Source: Rehmannia glutinosa
Lineage: Eukaryota > Streptophyta > Magnoliopsida > Lamiales > Orobanchaceae
Reading direction: 5' to 3'
Assembly: GCA_016081115.2 (NCBI GenBank)
Contig: CM071933.1
Coordinates: forward strand, 55,690,660 to 55,754,659
Length of the DNA stretch: 64,000 nt
Shown one piece after another: positions 1-11,785 of the stretch; the first letter of the stretch is position 1; every line of letters begins with the position of its first letter. Made by a program: the position numbers and the translations under genes. The notes under the pieces were generated by a model. The model was not told where the DNA came from. It worked only from the letters and a program-made list of their open reading frames with translations, and searched no databases.

Positions 1-691
1 TGTTTGCTTGAATGTTCGTGGGTTCGTAACCTTCTCTCAAAGTTATTCCTCGGCCTTTTATAGTGATCTTTCAAAAATCGCCCGTTGAAGAGATATGCTT
101 ATTTTTGAAAGTCACTTGTGGTCGTTGGCTTGTCTTGTTGCGATCCTTGGAATTTCCATTTCCTCGTATGAATGATTCTTGATTTTTGAGTTTCGACATG
201 GTGCAAAGTGCTTCCCATTGGTTTATTCCTTTTGCACGCTTCGAACCGAGCACTTCAAGAAAGCGTATGGAGGTATTACTTGTTTAAGTAATTCTCTTGA
301 TTTACGTGGAACGGATCTCTTTCGATTGTCTTGACTTGATCGCATTTTCTTAATATCCCCAGGTGACTTGAGTCACTTCCAATCATTTGATGACTCTTTC
401 ACATCACTTCAACCTTGAGACTTGGTTGTCTTGAGTTGACTTGACTCGATACTTCACTTTCATCTTGCACCTTGATCGAGTTCTGTCTTCTCTTCTTTGC
501 CACACTCACCGCTCACAACGGAGTCTTCCTTTTTGTTTCTAGTTGACTTCTTGCTTGTTCAGGCATAGATGACTTGACTCATTTCGACCAACCCTATCTA
601 TTATAATTCAATTTACAACAAAAATGGGGTGCCAACTTCTATTCTAAGTTTACATGGCATTCATCAAATCTACAAAAATAATTTCCCAACA
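1..691 (-). repeat. 3' LTR of copia copy A, partial
   Basis: On the minus strand the LTR begins TGTTGGGAAATT at 691 and matches the first half of the copy A 5' LTR (12590-13280) and of the B, C and E LTRs. A TATAAAAG box lies at 62-55. Roughly the last 800 bp of the LTR are outside the window. Confidence 0.88.
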
Positions 692-705
692 ATTTCCCCC
701 TTTTT
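692..705 (-). promoter_or_regulatory. Polypurine tract of copia copy A
   Basis: On the minus strand a run CAAAAAGGGGGAAAT abuts the TGTTGGG start of the 3' LTR. This is the usual plus-strand primer site of LTR retrotransposons. The same tract in the same place is found in copies B, C and E. Confidence 0.82.
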
Positions 706-1029
706 GATGATGCCAAAACTTAAAACATTCATACAATTATTTAACAAGGATACATACAGACAAATGTAGAACCACGAATGTATGTTTAGAATCGATTTTT
801 TATTCATCGTAACATTCTTGTTCTTTACATAGGCTGTTTAACAGAGTGTATCAAAGTTTAAGCCTAAAAAAATTGTATCAGAGCTTAAACGGGGCTTAGA
901 CTAACCATGCTGTTCTATATCTACTCACGTATAGAAATTGCATAATTTTATTCAATGTACAGAAGACTTACATAAAGTGTATTTACATAGTAAACTACAT
1001 GAAGGGGTGGACAACAACACTTCATCTCC
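706..1029 (-). other. 3' untranslated region of copy A between extra ORF and PPT
   Basis: This stretch corresponds to 26781-27032 in copy B and holds no recognisable coding sequence. It includes the conserved words around the end of the extra ORF and the approach to the PPT. Confidence 0.6.
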
Positions 1030-4000
1030 TTCGCTGCCTCCTTCTTTTATCTTCTTCAACTCTGTCATCTTCTAACCTTTTCCTTTTCTTCTCATCTTTT
1101 TGCTTCTTTTTTCTCATACGCCTTCCGGCGACTTCATCTCTTCTCGTCTTTCTTGTCTTTCCTCCCATAGCATTTGAGTTTGTCTTTTATTTTCCTCTTC
1201 AATTCTCTTCACATACTCCGCATTGTTATTAGACACTTGCAGTTGGCTACTTCGTCAAATCCCACCCCAATAGATCCCTCCTTTCTTGCTTTGGATCTAT
1301 GTACTCAATGTTTTTGGGCAGAGACTAGGTCTAAAACCTCTTCCTCAACCATCGCTTCTTCCTCTGCGCCTCTGGCGTGTATTATCTTGGGGCCTTCTTT
1401 TTCCCGGTGAGTGACTAGCAGAGTGACCCAGAGGATGCCGGTGGTTTTGTCTGTCACGCCTTCTTCGGATAGTGTGAGACCTTTTTCCCAAGACAAATCC
1501 CAGGCTTGAGCCGTGGACATATTTGCGAAGTATCCTTGGATGCGGCGTTTTGAATTCATCAATCGATCTTGGCTCGGTTCCGTCATCCGAAATGGCATAG
1601 GTGTCTCTGTCACTGAACGCCTCCATGTTGTTGAGAATATCCATAACTCGGGCATCCATCCTTCCTTCCACTTCCTTCATCATCGCTTCAATTGTCTTTC
1701 TCTTTTCGGCCCATTGTACAAAGCAGTGTTGGAGTGGCGAGTCATTGGGAGTTTCTTGATAATATCAATCGTGACAAGACCTTGTTGGGGTTTTAGCAAT
1801 CATCAAGGTCACATCTTTCGAACCTTCCCCTCAACGAGACTTCTCTTTCTTCTCTCTTATTACTTCCTCATTTGTCTTTCCCTTCACAGTGCTTCTTCCT
1901 TCTCGCCCGGATCCCTTGGGCGCCTTTAGGTATTCCTCTTCCCCTTTTTGGCATCATCAAAGGAGAGAGGAACCCGGAAACAAGCTAGCAAGCAAGAAGT
2001 CTAGTCTGGCTGATAGTTGAGTTACGCCGTCAATCTGCTGCGGAGTAAGTCGCACGGAACTCGGAGCGGGTGGCGTTGGATTCAATTTGCTACCAACTTC
2101 ATCTCGGCCATGAGGAGAGACTGAATTTTCGATCCATATTTTCTTCCACACGCAGGAGCTCGTTCTTATTATGTTCACGCAGCAGCTTTATCTCTCGTAG
2201 TATGAGATTCATGCATTTGTTCAATGTGCTCTTGCAATTTTGTCTTTGCATCAACATTCTCCGCCTTGGACTAACAACTTGTTGAACAATGTCTGAAATA
2301 TCGAGCTTGTTCCACACGCATTGTTTTTTCTTTGTTGCCACCACTCACGGATCGACTATTATACCTCTCAAATCGCCATAAAGTTGACATCCCCGTTATC
2401 TAGCCTCATGTCGGTGAGGCCTGGTGCCTCTCCATCCGTTCAATCTCAAGCAAATAAGGCTTTGAACACCTCCCGAACTTCAGTTGTTACCTCTGTTTGG
2501 TGACGGCAAGCAAGCGTCAAAGTCATAGTCAATTTGGAATAATGGTGTACGATGGAATAACAGGATCGGTCTGTGGAAGCGCTCACGATCTTTAGTGATT
2601 CTTGGGAGGTCGGTACCTCCAGAGAGAAGGGAAATGATTCTATGAAATAATCATCATGTGCAATCTGGAATTTGTTCAATGATAGGTGGTGCTCGTGAAG
2701 TCCCTTGTGGAGTCGAACCTGCTGCGGCTTGGGAGCTGCGCGAGTGGACTCTGTTTCATTGGGGTCATTGTGAAGTCGACCCGGTTTGCCGAGCCTCAAT
2801 TGTTTCAACAGCTTCGTCGGTCTCGGCTAGTGTTTCCAAATGAGTTGGTGGTCCTCGGCCTTATCGAGCGTCATCGGACGATGATGAGATTTCCATGGGT
2901 GGCTCATCATCAAGGTTGGATGTTTGGCGAGTATTTTTGATGTCGACTTACTCGTGGTTGGAACATCCTCGGTGAGTCTTTGGGATCGATCACAGGGGAT
3001 GACTCAACTTCATCGTCTCCTTCCGATCCCGAGAAAGGTTACATCGGGATTATCACGGGAATCGTGAAGAGCACTTATCTCCTTTTCGATGGATCAATGA
3101 TAGCGGGGAGGGATGTTCGTGCTTCAGTTTCTCTACCCCGGGAAGTCTCAACCTCCCGTTGGCCTTCATTACCTCCTGCAGTCTCAAGGCTAGCCGAGGC
3201 TGGACATCCCTTTCGACAGCGGTGTCATTTGTCTTGGGGTCTTACGAGGTGACATCAATTGGAGTCTCAACTCCATGGATTGCACTTTCATCGCCAGTGT
3301 TAACTCCCGGGTAGTTCCGTCTGTGCCTCGCATCGCAGCGTCAGCTGAGCGATTGGCACTTTGAGAGGCAGTCTGGCACTTTAGCGAGCCACAATCGTCG
3401 ATGACAACTTCCGTGTGTATTCTGTGATTGTTCCTTCTCCACTTCGCCTCCTAAATTCATTGTGGAGTCAACTACAACATCCTCCGACCTTCTTTGCGGT
3501 GGAGGAGTTTCCCCCTCGGTGGCACACCGGTGAGTGACTTGGAATAGGGTCACTCGTCTCCAAGGTCCCGGCTATTCCTCCGAGCATTCAACCGTTGGGG
3601 CGGTGGTAAGACACCTTCATTGGGGTTGGCTTGATTGGGGTCCCCACTACCCCGTTTCATCGCCATTTCCTTAACACCTTCCTCCGAATGAGTGGGAAGT
3701 GGTGGGCGACAACATGATGGCAATATCTTTCGCACCACTCCCATAAGATCTATTTCCAGCTGTGATTTGGAGGACTCTCCTGGTCCCTCCATCATTCTTT
3801 GCTCATGTAGGATTCTGGACTCTTGCATTGCTTGCTGCATTTGCAACTCTTCTCGTGCGGCAAACAACAAGGTCCGAGCCTCATCACTTTCGATAGGGCG
3901 TCAAGGTGAGGGTGTGTAAGATCGGTGGTGCGGTGAGAGGGCGATGATCTTTGGCCTTCTCACGTGCCTCTGCGTCCTCAGTTGCTTTAGCCCATTCGTT

Positions 4001-5650
4001 TTCTTTTCAAATCTGCAGTATATTGATGCAATTATCCTCATCAAGGGCTTGCAGCACTGTGTCCACCTCAAGAAACCTGAAGAGTTCTTCTTCCTCAAAG
4101 AATGAACTCGGATTTTCAAACCGCACTCTGGATAGGCTCAACTTCCATTTTCTCCACTCTGCAGACGATTTTGGATGTCCGGATACAATGGAGTACATGA
4201 TTACATCGTCTTTATAATTCTCTTGCTAGCCTTCGTTTCCAGGGGATTAAGGGTAGTAGACTTCATTATTCGACATCTTGAGCCTCTGTTCTAGGTGGAG
4301 AAAATATTACTCAATCAACAGTGATTCGGTTGTCTCTGCTTTGTTCCTTGTTCCTCTGTTTTTGTCTGTCTGGGTGGGTCCTTGACTTGCCTCTGCTGAT
4401 TGGCCTCAGCAGACTTGGCCGTTTCATCGATCACATCTGGAGACTCTACTTCTCCAGCAGTCTCGGGTATCTTCTCCAGCTGAGTGGCTGACTCAGCCGG
4501 TTTCTCAAGCTCGAACGCTTGAAAATTCTTCTTCTTCTTTTTGTTTGTACCAGAGGGATTTCTGGTTCGGATAAGGTTTCTTCTGAGTCCTGGGCGGTGG
4601 GGGCCGGTGCTGTTGTCTTCTTCTGAGGAGCTGGCCGTCTTGGCTTATCAGTTCTCCTTTTCTTGACGACCGGAGAAGGTATTTGAGATTCCTTCTCCGC
4701 TGCGGCGGCGCGAGGGAGACACGAGTGCGGGCGGGTGACTTGGCTGCAGGGCGGGAGCGATTTCTTTTTCTTTCTTTGCGCAGGGGCAACGATCTTCTTA
4801 GCACTGCGCAGGGCAACCTTCTTCTTTGGTGGAGAGGAGACAATTTGTATCTTCTTGGTCGGTGATTCCCCTCACTCGTGATCAGCCCTCTTGGCGTATT
4901 CTCTCTCTCAATGCGCCGGATAGGTTTGATCTCGAACATCCTCTTGTTTACATGGAACGCCTTTCCATGTCGAAGAGGACTCCTTTTACCTCCATCACCG
5001 GTAGGCCAATCACGGGCCGTATACTAGGGAACCTCCAAGCGTTCCATCCTCCTTGAAGGATTTGTTCCCGATGTTCGCGTAGTGATGCTTTGTAGACAAA
5101 CTCATTGATTCACTTTACGTATTCTTCAATGATCGCAACCATTACGATCAACTTTGCTTGGGACGGTGGTCAAAGCCGCCAAATTTGATATCTATGCATT
5201 TGGCAACGATGTCCAAAGCAATTTGTGGTAGTCCTCCTTTGACCTCTTATTAGTGTGTAGACTACTTTCTCAAAGATAGTCGGACTTGGCTACTTTCTTC
5301 CAAGCAGCGATCGGTCAACATCGCTTCATTAATTTTCGACATTCCTTCCGCCAAGAACAAGTAGTGTTACGCCAAATCCTTGGCGTAATGATGAACTCCT
5401 TTCCATGAACGAGAGGACTTGATGCCTCATCGTGAAACCTCGGCGTTCATGTAGAACTATGCGACCTCTTCCACATAGGTCATCGAAACTCCAACGTCGA
5501 AATGGTTTCACCGTGAGGCGTTTCGATTTCTCGGCAATCTTCTTCACTAGGGTGTCGTCGGACCCCTGTTTCACCATACCATCGAAATCCACAAAGAGAC
5601 CCGGTGTGGATTTGCTTTCCTAGCTTGACAAAATCATGAGTGGATGCCAT
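1030..5650 (-). pseudogene. Extra (envelope-position) ORF of copia copy A, decayed
   Basis: The frame starts at ATG 5650-5648 (M-A-S-T-H-D-F-V-K-L-G-K-Q-I-H) and is then broken repeatedly. Homologous pieces in other copies show that it was one reading frame of about 4.5 kb, far longer than the roughly 650 residues I recall for the SIRE1 envelope-like protein. Visible parts, in order, are an N-terminal domain around RFYVNAE and GKKFTI-like words, a Lys/Pro/Ala-rich basic stretch near 4510-4940, acidic and Ser-rich segments, and a C-terminal Glu/Lys/Arg-rich coiled coil near 1030-1400. No signal peptide or membrane segment is visible in the sense frame, so 'envelope' describes only its position. 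Hydrophobic ORFs on the plus strand here are its antisense. Confidence 0.7.
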
Positions 5651-6220
5651 TTCTCAAAGTATTTTACCGAACGAAACTTAGAAAATGATCACGAGGATTG
5701 AAAGGGTTTTGAGAGAAAAATTTTGCTTTTGCTTTCGAGAGAGAGATGAATAGTTTTTGGTAAAGTGAGAGAGAAACAGCGAAATGGTTTAATTATGGTT
5801 CATAAAAGGACGTGCGGGTGGTTTTGAAATGTGATCAAAATCAACGGCTTAGATCTTGCATGCCGATTTGCATTTAATGTCTCGTATTTAATGCGGCAAA
5901 GATTTATATCCAATCATAAGCTTGGTGTGCGGCTTTTGCTGTACACGTCATAATTATGTCGCGTCATTCTTAAAAACATTTCCGCTTAGTAAAAATGTCG
6001 CATTTTTATTACTTTGCTCATAAATGACTCGGCTTGTCCCTTAGCCGATTTAACTCTTCTCTCCTCGCATGTAAATACTCAATTGTCGCCTAACTCGGCA
6101 TGCAAATTTGTCTTTCCGATCTGGTGATTCACTTTTGATTTAAGAGTTAAGCTCTTTTTCCCTTTTCGTGTTTCATTCCTTTTCTTTGAGTCTTCGAGTG
6201 TCAACTCAGCTCAATTAACC
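5651..6220 (-). promoter_or_regulatory. pol to extra-ORF spacer with promoter-like signals, copy A
   Basis: On the minus strand this spacer contains an ACGT-core (bZIP-type) TGACGTGTAC near 5950-5941, an ATTGG/TATAAAT pair around 5915-5902, and a CT-rich leader before the ATG of the extra ORF. The same signals recur at matching positions in copies B, C and E. Promoter function is inferred. Confidence 0.45.
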
Positions 6221-6760
6221 CTAACTCATGCTTGAGTTCTTCAAATCTTGACTCACATAATGGTTTTGTGAATATGTCACCCAAATCGCTTATCGGTTGA
6301 AATATATTCCAAGGTGATGTCCTTCTTTTCAACATGATCTCTTATGAAGTGATATCGACATCGATATGCTTTGTTCTTGAGTGCAACACAGATTTTGAGT
6401 GATTGCAATTGCACTTGTGTTATCACACATGATTGGAATTTCCTTTTCTTCAACTTCATAGTCTCTCCGACTCATCCATAGGACTTGGGCGAGCAGTTTG
6501 CCAGCCTATGTATGTATTCGGTGTGGAGGTGGCTATTGAATTTTGCTTTTTTTTGAACCAGGAAATTAGCCTATTTCCAAGCATTTGACATGTGCACGAG
6601 GTGCTCTTCTGTCAACTCTACATCCAAAGATAGTCGAGTCCGAATAGCCAATTAGCTTGAATCCACCTTCCTTTGGATACCATAAGCCAACTTCTTGGCT
6701 TACTTTCAAATATCTCAAGATCCTCTTGCATTGTAGTCATATGGCTTTCTTTTGGAGCAG
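6221..6760 (-). pseudogene. copia RNase H domain, copy A
   Basis: C-terminal part of pol. Recognisable words on the minus strand include IPIMCDNTSAIAITQ (degraded here) and YHFIRDHVEKKDI, typical of the copia RNase H end. The frame ends at TAG 6223-6221, followed by GGT TAA. Frameshifts lie between 6460 and 6760. RNase H would remove the RNA template during reverse transcription. Confidence 0.8.
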
Positions 6761-7715
6761 ATTGAAATCTTGCACATACACCTACGGCAAAGGTGATGTC
6801 CGGCCCGCTTTTGTAAGATAGAGCAATGATCCAATAAGTGCTTTGTATCTTGTTTGATCTACGGGCTTGCCATCCGCATCCATGTCCATTTTTGGTGATG
6901 TATTCTTGGTATTTTTCTGAGAAGACTTCTTTTCCATACCAAATTTCTTCATTAAATCTCTGGTGTATTTTGTTTGAGTTATGAAGGTTCCATCCTTTTG
7001 TTTCACTTGGAGTCCAAGGAAGAATGTCGACTCTCTCCCATCATGCTCATTTTGAATTTGCTTTGCATGAGGTTTGAAAATTTATCACATGACTCTTTGT
7101 TTGTGGATCCAAAAATGATGTCATCCACATATATTTGAACAAGCGTATGCTCTTCTGTCTTGAATTCTCGAAGAGTGTTCTATCCACTTTTCCTTTTGTG
7201 AATCCATTCTCGGTGAAGAATTGTGACAATGTACCATACCATGCTCCGGGTGCCTGTTTCAATCCATGTAGAGCTTTCTTGAGTTTGTATACCTTATCTC
7301 CAAGAGTCTTCGCTCAAATCCTGGAGGTTGTTCAACATATACTTCTTCTTCCAATAAACCATAAAGGAATGCACTCTTTACATCCATTTGATATACAATA
7401 AAGTTCTTGTGAGCTGCATAGGCAAGAAACATCCTTATAGCTTCAATCTTGCTACGAGGAGCAAAAGTTTCATCAAAATATATTCCTTCTTCTTGGCAAT
7501 ATCCTTTGGCTACCAATCTTGCTTTATTTCGTACCACAAAACCTTCCTCGTTCATCTTGTTTACGAACACCCATTTAGTGCCAATAACATTTTGATGGGT
7601 GGGTCTTTGAACCAATTCCCATACTTTATTTCTTTCAAATTGATTCAACTCTTCTTGCATAGCTTGAATCAATGTGTGTCATCCAATGCTTGTGACACAT
7701 CTTTAGGCTCTATTT
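6761..7715 (-). pseudogene. copia reverse transcriptase (RVT_2 type), copy A
   Basis: The RT is readable in pieces. GTKWVFVNKMNEEG and NKARLVAKGYCQEEG lie near 7500-7590, DVKSAFLYGLLEEEVYVEQPPGFE-like words near 7315-7395, and the catalytic YVDD codons are at 7131-7120. Near 6782-7006 are words such as DQTRYKALIGSLLYLT, typical of the RT-RNase H connection. These identify a Ty1/copia RT (Pfam RVT_2). Frameshifts between the pieces make it non-functional. Confidence 0.88.
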
Positions 7716-9000
7716 GTGAGATGAAGCATGTGAACATTGCTTCTTGTTGAGTTCTAGATCTCGTTTTGACACCTCCTCTTACATCTCCAATGATTATTTT
7801 CGGTGGATGGTCTCTCACCATCTTACATCAGGTTGGAGTAAGTTATTTGGATTGATCGTCTTGTAGCTATGTTGCTTTGATCATCTCTCTCATCATCACT
7901 TAGTGCTGATTTTCCAATTGTTTTTGAGACTCGACTATCTCATCTCCATCCAGGGCTTATAATTCCGGCTTGACTTCAAAGGGACTCTTTACGCATGGTT
8001 GGTTGATTCGGTTTATCAAGCGACTCTTCAATGTCTTCTCCATTTACATTTGGCTCATCAAACACCACATGAATGGATTCCTCGTAACCATGGTCCTCTT
8101 GTTGAGTATTCAGTATGCTTTGCTTTCACCTAAGTATCCTAAGAAGATACCTTCATTAGCTTTAGCATCAAAAGCCTTTAAATTATCTTTGCCATTGTTA
8201 TGGATGAAGAATTTGCATCCAAATATTCTAAAATATGCAACATTTGGCTTTCTCTCCCAAATCTCATAGGGAGTCTTTGTCTTTATCATTTTATCATGCA
8301 TCTATTTTGAGTATAGCATCTTTGTGTTTATTGCTTGACCCAAATCTTTTAGGTAGCCCTGCTTGACCTAACATGGTCCTTGCTTTGCTTCTTTAAGAGT
8401 TCTTCTTTCTCGCAACTCCATTTTGTTGTGGAGTCCTTTGCAGATAATTCATGACCAATACCATTTTCAATACAAGATCTTGAGTGATTATACTATTGAC
8501 AAACTCGGTTCTCTGTCGATCTTATTTTGATAATGGTTTGACTCTACTCATTTTGGATTCTTTTCATCAATTTTGTGGTAGTTTCGCAGAGTTTCTTTCT
8601 TCTTACACATGAATATTGTCCATGTATATCTTGAGTAATCATCTACTACCACCAAGGTGTATTTCTTCCCACTTATGCTAGCTGGTTCAATGGACTAAAT
8701 AGATCCATATGTAGCAGTGCACTATTCTTGTTGAAGATGGACATGTCTTTTCTTTGAATGATGATTTGATTTGTTTTCCTTCGACATGCATCACATATAC
8801 TCTCCTTCTTGTATCGAGTGCGGAAGTCCTTCCACAAGATTGTTTCGGCAAGCTTGTTAATTGTTTTGAAATTGGTGACTCGGCTTCTTGTGCCCACCAA
8901 CTTGATTCGGTTGTGCTTTTGCTAGTAGACAAGTGCTTGGTGTTGCGATTGACCAATCTACCACATACATGTATTTTTTTGTCTCCGCATCCTTGCAACA
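7716..9000 (-). pseudogene. copia integrase with GAG_pre-integrase zinc region, copy A
   Basis: The pre-integrase zinc region (SICDACRR and KQIKSSF words) lies near 8760-8830. The catalytic core follows, with GKKYTLVVVDDYSR visible near 8620-8690. The C-terminal part (PYEIWERKPNVAYFRIFGCK) is at 8110-8301. A connecting region runs to the RT. The DRGTEF block near 8500 is frame-shifted. This copy still has the core that copy C has lost. Confidence 0.82.
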
Positions 9001-9330
9001 CAACTTCATTGGATTGTGTCCTTGATTTGGCATATACCCATATTGAATCCAACATTATAACCCTTGTCACAAAGTTGGCTGATGCTTAGCAAGTTGAAGT
9101 TGAGTCCTTCAACATATGCAACATCTGAGATTTCTAATCCATTTTTCTTGATGGATCCAGTGCCCCTTATTTCTCCTGGAGCTTCATTTCCTCCAAATAT
9201 GACTTTTGCACCTCTGACTTCCTTGAATTTTGATAGATTTTTCTTGTTACCTGTCATATGCCTGGAACAGCCACTATCCATGTACCAGGTTTCTTGGCAC
9301 CTTTTGCTCCTTGATCCCGCAATCAAGGAA
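9001..9330 (-). pseudogene. copia aspartic protease, copy A
   Basis: The minus-strand frame 9326-9006 reads TWYMDSGCSRHMTG, the hallmark of copia proteases; the catalytic Asp codon is at 9278-9276. It continues into LNFNLLSISQLCDKGY, the usual protease C-terminal block. This is the best preserved protease of the three copies in the window. Confidence 0.85.
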
Positions 9331-11657
9331 GTTAGGTTTTAGGTACCCATACTTGCCTGGGTCACGAGGGGTTAGTATTGTAAGATGATCCAACCAACCT
9401 ATAGCCAAATGATTTGACTCTAAGGGGTTGCCATCTATCGTGCCATAATCATAATTAATTTTGGCAAATTGCTTGGGGTTCTAGGTTCATACATTTTGTC
9501 TCTTTTGTCTCGTATGCCTGTGTATGTGTTTTAGCAATTGCCTTCTTTGGGTAGTTGTGATATCTCCGAGTGTAGTGCCTAGGTGCATATGTGTCTTTGA
9601 TGAAAGCTCTTATACCTTTGGAATGGTCTTTCTTGAGTTCTAGGCCTTTGCCATTTGGGCTTATATTCCATAGGTCTTTCTTTGATATTTCACATTATTC
9701 CAATCATCTTGGCTTGGGTACTTTCTACCATTCCCTTCATATGTGTTTCTTTTATAGAACTTGGGGTTTTTGGTAGCTCTTGTTTTTCTTCTGAGTATTT
9801 CTGTTTGGAGTTTCTTTGAGGAACTCGGTGGATTTCTTCTCATTTGTCCTCTCAAAGACACTCAATGGGCCGTTTTCCTTTTCCTTTATAGCCAAGGCCA
9901 GTTTGCTTGTGATTGTGCTTCGGAATAAATGTGTGTGCACCATTTGGAGTTTTGGATTTTGAGATACTTCATTACTTGAAGATCCTTTTTCCAAAATCAC
10001 TTTTGGAGCTTGACATAGCATAGAGGAATTAAATCCTAAGCCCTGTCTTGTCTCCACATTCTCTTTGACTCATAATAAGATCATCCAATGATTTAGATGC
10101 CTTAGTGAATGAGGCAATCACATTTTTGAGGTCATTTTCCCTCTTTCCTATAGCGACTATCTCTACTATTAGCTTAGCATTTTCGGCCTTTAGACTTTCA
10201 TTCTCATCGGCTATTTGACTTAGAGTACTCGGCTCCTTAGTCATTTGTGAGTTTTGGTTCTTGAGTATCTTTGTTTTCCTCATTTAGTAGTGTGTGTGAG
10301 GATTTAATGTGTTCAAAGTCTTTCATCATTTTGCCTAATGAATCATAAAGATCAGTGGGCGATGAAGTGTGTGTGTCACGATCACTATCACTAGAATCCG
10401 AGTGTGATGTATTAGAGTGTACCTCATCTTCTTGGTCGAGTTGATCTTGTTCCTTGGCCATCAAACAGATCAAGGCTTCTTCTTGAGTCACTTGAGTAGT
10501 CACTTCACTACTCTCGAATCAGTGTGTCTCTTGACTTTCTTTGTCTCGTGATCTCTGCAGACCAACATTGCCTTTTTTTTTTTTCTTGTCTTCTTTCTCC
10601 TCAAGACCTTTCTTTCTTCTTCATTCTGTATTTGTTGACTACAGGATATGGGCAATCAATGGCATAGTGACCTGGTTGCTGCTGATTTAAAGATAGATTT
10701 TCAACCTTTTGATCACTCTTTCCATTCTTGGTATCACCCTTTGATATTCAACTTTTTGATGCTCTGCTCTCTTGGTTGGCCTATCTTCCCTTGACTTGGA
10801 GGAGTGAGTGTCTTCGGAGGATTCGCCATTGCCTCCTTGTAGTTCTTATTGAAGAACTTGTTAAACCTTTAACCATCAGGACTATTTCCTCTTGGTCAAT
10901 GACTTCTTTGACCTCGGCTCTCTTTGCCATCCTTAACAATTAGAGCAAATTTGTTTTGGGCACATCTGTCTCCTCCTGGTCTTTTATTTTCATTTCGAAT
11001 TCGTAGGCTTTGAGATCCGAGAATAGCTCATGGTTGGATGTCTTGGATAGGTCCATGGAATGTCTTAGTGCCATGACCTTCATTTCCCATTCACCAGGAG
11101 CCTTCTTAGAATCTTCATACACATTTCCTTCTCGTGTATATTCTTTTCCAAGTGCGAGATAGCTCGTTGGTAATTTACAGAACCGAGCGTCCGGTGATCC
11201 AAGGTCTCTCCTGCAAGCATTTTAAAATTTTCAAATTTTTGTACAAAGAACAGATAGTTTATTTTCCTTGATTTGCTCGAGCCTTCACAAATCAATGTTA
11301 GCTTGTCCTGCATTTCGTTAGCCATTTTGCATGATTTGACTTTATTGAACTTAGCTTTGTCCAAGGTTTTGTAAAGAATGTCCTTGGCCACATTGTCCAA
11401 GTTATATCTTTTCCTGTCATCATTTGTCCATTCACCTCTTGGTTTTTCAACCATAGGCATTTGGTTTGGGAGCAACATCCTCTTCACCTTTGCAGCTCTC
11501 CTTATAGTGTGTTCACTTTTAAAATTTGCGTGGCCCATCCACTATCACTATCCACATCTCATCATGTAATCTTTGATAGATGAGCTCGCATACGAATTTT
11601 CCAATCATCAAATTCTTCAATTGTGAACATAGGGATGCGTGTCAAATTTGCTTCCAT
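9331..11657 (-). pseudogene. copia gag, copy A
   Basis: The start ATG is at 11657-11655 (M-E-A-N-L-T-R-I-P-M-F), identical to the starts in copies B and C. The UBN2-type capsid region runs to about 10940 (words DKLTLICEGS, FENFKMLAGETLD, KVMALRHSMDLSKTSNHE). A degraded CCHC zinc knuckle near 10650-10700 keeps QPGHYAIDC but not the first two cysteines. A heptad-rich coiled coil follows near 10030-10230. Several frameshifts break the frame. Gag would form the particle shell. Confidence 0.85.
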
Positions 11658-11770
11658 GATAATAACTTTTTTTGGTAAAAAGAGTTTTCAAAGATCAAGT
11701 ACTAAAACAGACTTTGAAAAATTTGGAGATCTAGTTCAAGAACCAGTGCGGAAGGCTCAATGAACTAACC

Positions 11771-11783
11771 GCTCACGATACCA
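11771..11783 (-). promoter_or_regulatory. Primer binding site of copy A (initiator Met tRNA)
   Basis: On the minus strand TGGTATCGTGAGC lies 2 nt inside the 5' LTR. It resembles TGGTATCAGAGC, the plant initiator-Met tRNA primer site. Confidence 0.85.
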
Positions 11784-11785
11784 CT

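Noticed and set aside
999..1232. Leu/Phe/Ser-rich plus-strand ORF resembling a signal peptide or membrane protein (also 45199-45615 and 51201-51521)
   Set aside because: Each is the exact antisense of the Glu/Lys/Arg coiled-coil end of the copia extra ORF; codons for Glu/Lys read backwards as Leu/Phe/Ser.
7135..7401. Plus-strand ORFs across copy A pol (for example 7135-7401, 7388-7750, 8754-9089)
   Set aside because: They are antisense shadows of RT, integrase and protease on the minus strand.
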